The position numbers and the translations under genes were made by a program. From assembly GCA_030268105.1 (NCBI GenBank), contig BSDZ01000003.1, positions 558,001 through 622,000 on the forward strand: a stretch of 64,000 nt of DNA. The letters are read 5' to 3'. Positions within the stretch are counted from its first letter, which is position 1. Each line of letters starts with the position of its first letter. The stretch is from Volvox africanus (lineage: Eukaryota; Chlorophyta; Chlorophyceae; Chlamydomonadales; Volvocaceae). Shown piece after piece: positions 60,299 to 64,000 of this stretch. The notes under the pieces were generated by a model. That model saw only the letters and a list, made by a program, of their open reading frames with translations, made no database searches and had not been told where the DNA came from.

Positions 60299-63200
60299 TC
60301 ACTGGTTAGATTCCCGCTGGCAGGTTGTTGAGGGTGCGAAATGCACATATACCAATGAATGATGCAATAAGGGCCAGGCAGGCCTGGGCGCATTGCAAAT
60401 TTCAATAGGTTTTGGGCTGGCCGAGAGTCGCTGGTTAGATTCCCGCTGGCTGATGATCAGGGCAGGTTCCTGAGAGTGAGCCATGCACATATACTATTTA
60501 ATGATGCAATAAGGTCCAGGCAGGCCTGGGCGCATTGCAAATTTCAATAGGTTTGGGCTGGCCGAGCATCACCGTTTAGATTCCCACTTGCTGAAGATCA
60601 GGGCAGGTTGTTGAGAGTGAGCCATGCACATTTAAGAAATAATGATGCAATAAGGTCCAGGCAGGCCTGGGCGCATTGCAAATTTCAATAGGTTTGGGCT
60701 GGCCAAAAGTTGCCGGTTAGATTCCCGCTGGCTGATGATCAGGGCAGGTTCTGGAGAGTGAGCCATGGACATATAAGAATAAATGATGCAATAAGGTCCA
60801 GGCAGGCCTGGGCGCATTGCAAATATTTACAGGTTTGGGCTGGCCGAGCATCACCGTTTAGATTCCCACTTGCTGATGATCATGGCAGGTTGTTGAGGGT
60901 GCGCAATGCACATTTAAGAATGAATGATGCAATAAGGGCCAGGCAGGCCTGGGCGCATTTCAAATTTCAATAGGTTTGGGGCTGGCCGAGAGTGGCTGGT
61001 TAGATTCCCGCTGGCTGATGATCAGGGCAGGTTGTTGAGAGTGAGCCATGCACATATACTATTTAATGATGCAATAAGGTCCAGGCAGGCATGGGCGCAT
61101 TACAAATCTTAACAGGTTTGGGCTAGCTGAGCATCACCGTTTAGATTCCCACTTGCTGAAGATCAGGGCAGGTTGTTGAGAGTGAGCCATGCACATTTAA
61201 GAATTAATGATGCAATAAGGTCCAGGCAGGCCTGGGCGCATTTCAAATTTCAATAGGTTTGGGGCTGGCCGAGAGTGGCTGGTTAGATTCCCGCTGGCTG
61301 ATGATAAGGGCAGGTTGTTGAGAGTGAGCCATGCACATATACTATTTAATGATGCAATAAGGGCCAGGCAGGCCTGGGCGCATTGCAAATTTCAATAGGT
61401 TTTGGGCTGGCCGAGAGTCAATGGTTAGATTCCCGATGGCTGATGATCAGGGCAGGTTGTTGAGAGTGAGCCATGCGCATATAAGAATAAATGATCCAAT
61501 AAGGGCCAGGCAGGCCTGGGCGCATATCAAATATTAACAGGTTTGGGCTGGCCGAGAGTTGCCGGTTAGATTCCCGCTGGCAGGTTGTTGAGAGTGCGCA
61601 ATGCACATATACCAATAAATGTTGCAATAAGGGCCAGGCAGGCCTGCGCGCATTCAAATTTAAATAGGTCTGGGCTGGCCGAGAGTTGCCGGTTAGATTT
61701 TCGCTGGCTGATGATCAGGGCAGGTTCTGGAGAGTGAGCCATTGACATATAAGAATAAATGATGCAATAAGGTCCAGGCAGGCCTGGGCGCATTGCAAAT
61801 TTCAATAGGTTTTGGGCTGGCCGAGAGTCGCTGGTTAGATTCCCGCTGGCTGATGATCACTGCAGGTTCTGAAGAGTCAGCCATGGACATATAAGAATAA
61901 ATGATGCAATAAGGTCCAGGCAGGCCTGGGCACATTGCAAATATTTACAGGTTTGGGCTGGCCGAGCGTCAACGGTTAGATTCCTGTTGGAAGGTTGTTG
62001 AGAGTGTGCAATGCACATATACCAATGAATGATGGAATAAGGGCAAGGCTGACCTGACAGCATTGCAAATTTTCACAGGTTTGGGCTGGCCGAGAGTCAC
62101 TGGTTAGATTCCCGCTGGCAGGTTGTTGAGGGTGCGAAATGCACATATACCAATGAATGATGCAAAAAGGGCCAGGCAGGCCTGGGCGCATTGCAAATTT
62201 TAACAGGTTTTGGGCTGGCCGAGAGTCGCTGGTTAGATTCCCGCTGGCTGATGATCAGGGCAGGTTCCTGAGAGTGAGCCATGCACATATACTATTTAAT
62301 GATGCAATAAGGGCCAGGCAGGCCTGGGCGCATTGCAAATTTCAATAGGTTTGGGCTGGCCGAGCATCACCGTTTAGATTCCCACTTGCTGAAGATCAGG
62401 GCAGGTTGTTGAGAGTGAGCCATGCACATTTAAGAAATAATGATGCAATAAGGTCCAGGCAGGCCTGGGCGCATTGCAAATTTCAATAGGTTTGGGCTGG
62501 CCAAAAGTTGCCGGTTAGATTCCCGCTGGCTGATGATCAGGGCAGGTTCTGGAGAGTGAGCCATGGACATATAAGAATAAATGATGCAATAAGGTCCAGG
62601 CAGGCCTGGGCGCATTGCAAATATTTACAGGTTTGGGTTGGCCGAGCATCACCGTTTAGATTCCCACTTGCTGATGATCATGGCAGGTTGTTGAGGGTGC
62701 GCAATGCACATTTAAGAATGAATGATGCAATAAGGGCCAGGCAGGCCTGGGCGCATTTCAAATTTCAATAGGTTTGGGGCTGGCCGAGAGTGGCTGGTTA
62801 GATTCCCGCTGGCTGATGATCAGGGCAGGTTGTTGAGAGTGAGCCATGCACATTTACTATTTAATGATGCAATAAGGGCCAGGCATGGCTGGGCGCATTG
62901 CAAAAATAAACAAGTTTGGGCTGGCTGAGAGTTGCCGGTTAGATTCCCGCTCGCAGGTTGTTGAGAGTGCGCAATGCACATATACCAATAAATGTTGCAA
63001 TAAGGGCCAGGCAGGCCTGCGCGCATTCAAATTGAAATAGGTCTGGGCTGGCCGAGAGTTGCCGGTTAGATTTTCGCTGGCTGATGATCAGGGCAGGTTC
63101 TGGAGAGTGAGCCATTGACATATAAGAATAAATGATGCAATAAGGTCCAGGCAGGCCTGGGCGCATTGCAAATTTCAATAGGTTTTGGGCTGGCCGAGAG

Positions 63201-64000
63201 TCGCTGGTTAGATTCCCGCTGGCTGATGATCACTGCAGGTTCTGAAGAGTCAGCCATGGACATATAAGAATAAATGATGCAATAAGGTCCAGGCAGGCCT
63301 GGGCGCATTGCAAATATTTACAGGTTTGGGCTGGCCGAGCGTCAACGGTTAGATTCCTGTTGGAAGGTTGTTGAGAGTGTGCAATGCACATATACCAATG
63401 AATGATGCAATAAGGGCCAGGCTGACCTGACAGCATTGCAAATTTTCACAGGTTTGGGCTGGCCGAGAGTCACTGGTTAGATTCCCGCTGGCAGGTTGTT
63501 GAGGGTGCGAAATGCACATATACCAATGAATGATGCAATAAGGGCCAGGCAGGCCTGGGCGCATTGCAAATTTCAATAGGTTTTGGGCTGGCCGAGAGTC
63601 GCTGGTTAGATTCCCGCTGGCTGATGATCAGGGCAGGTTCCTGAGAGTGAGCCATGCACATATACTATTTAATGATGCAATAAGGTCCAGGCAGGCCTGG
63701 GCGCATTGCAAATTTCAATAGGTTTGGGCTGGCCGAGCATCACCGTTTAGATTCCCACTTGCTGAAGATCAGGGCAGGTTGTTGAGAGTGAGCCATGCAC
63801 ATTTAAGAAATAATGATGCAATAAGGTCCAGGCAGGCCTGGGCGCATTGCAAATTTCAATAGGTTTGGGCTGGCCAAAAGTTGCCGGTTAGATTCCCGCT
63901 GGCTGATGATCAGGGCAGGTTCTGGAGAGTGAGCCATGGACATATAAGAATAAATGATGCAATAAGGTCCAGGCAGGCCTGGGCGCATTGCAAATATTTA
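60299..64000 (-). repeat. Higher-order repeats with shifts 1798 and 1373 bp, running off the window
   Basis: Segments at 60299, 60632 and 60710 recur at 62097, 62430 and 62508 (1798 bp). The first two recur again at 63470 and 63803 (1373 bp). Segments at 61566, 61693 and 61857 recur at 62939, 63066 and 63230 (1373 bp). Confidence 0.85.

Larger units (their letters stand above)
47381..64000 (-). repeat. Satellite array, right domain R2: homogenised HORs
   Basis: Inverted monomers are dominated by the variants GAGCATCACCGTTTAGATTC, CCCACTTGCTGAAGATCAGG, GGTTCTGAAGAGTCAGCC and GGTTCCGGAGAGTGAGCC, which I did not find in the left array. The GAGCATCACCGTTTAG form appears first near 44388. The array runs off the window end. 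No gene is seen; the open frames of 60-171 codons are satellite translations. Confidence 0.92.

Noticed and set aside
1..64000. Rickettsia palindromic elements (RPE)
   Set aside because: The units have a dyad and similar length, but RPEs are dispersed and often lie within genes, whereas these are tandem over tens of kilobases. I could not confirm sequence similarity.
40181..64000. Fold-back (hairpin) sequencing or assembly artefact producing the inverted right arm
   Set aside because: The right arm is not a mirror of the left: variants and HOR periods differ, and the unique island lies only on one side of the switch. Junction errors remain possible, but the arm itself is not a copy.

Overview
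The window is almost entirely one satellite-like tandem repeat. By division there are roughly 300 monomers on the left (1-40180, one orientation), about 9 inverted monomers (40181-about 41442), and about 150 inverted monomers on the right (about 43572-64000). The monomer has two length classes: a short form of 128-129 bp and a long form of 141-143 bp. They differ mainly by a 13-bp block (CTGATCATCAGCC) present only in the long form. In the first 2 kb the two alternate strictly as a 270-bp dimer. Elsewhere they are organised in higher-order repeats (HORs) of about 0.56 to 3.7 kb. The first monomer has 64 G/C of 128. I see no convincing gene inside the arrays. Many short open frames exist there, but they are repeat translations readable in several frames on both strands.

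The only non-satellite DNA is an AT-rich island at about 41443-43571, with bacterial-type content. On the minus strand lie a small intact helix-turn-helix-like protein (42145-41822) and, offset by -1, a zinc-ribbon plus HTH-like frame with no start codon (41873-41565). On the plus strand lie a signal-peptide-bearing porin-like fragment (42322-42605, frameshifted) and the N-terminal fifth of an IS256/Mutator-family transposase (42679-42932, frameshifted near its start). That transposase fragment is cut off by about 640 bp of almost pure A/T. The porin remnant seems to be broken where the IS256-type element begins.

Organism: the island's base composition, a Shine-Dalgarno-like site, the porin style and the transposase style recall AT-rich Rickettsiales-type alphaproteobacterial symbionts. 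This is recognition from memory, not a search. The roughly 50% GC, HOR-structured, inverted satellite is more typical of a eukaryotic heterochromatic or centromeric array. Two readings remain open: (a) a host chromosome with a decayed piece of symbiont DNA embedded in a satellite, or (b) a symbiont genome carrying an extraordinary tandem array. The sequence alone does not decide between them, and a misassembled junction is also possible.

The most notable structure is the cluster of events at 38-44 kb: an array orientation switch, five GAT/ATC microsatellite tracts confined to that zone, and the bacterial-type island. The left and right arrays use different diagnostic variants, so the inverted layout is not a simple fold-back copy of one arm.
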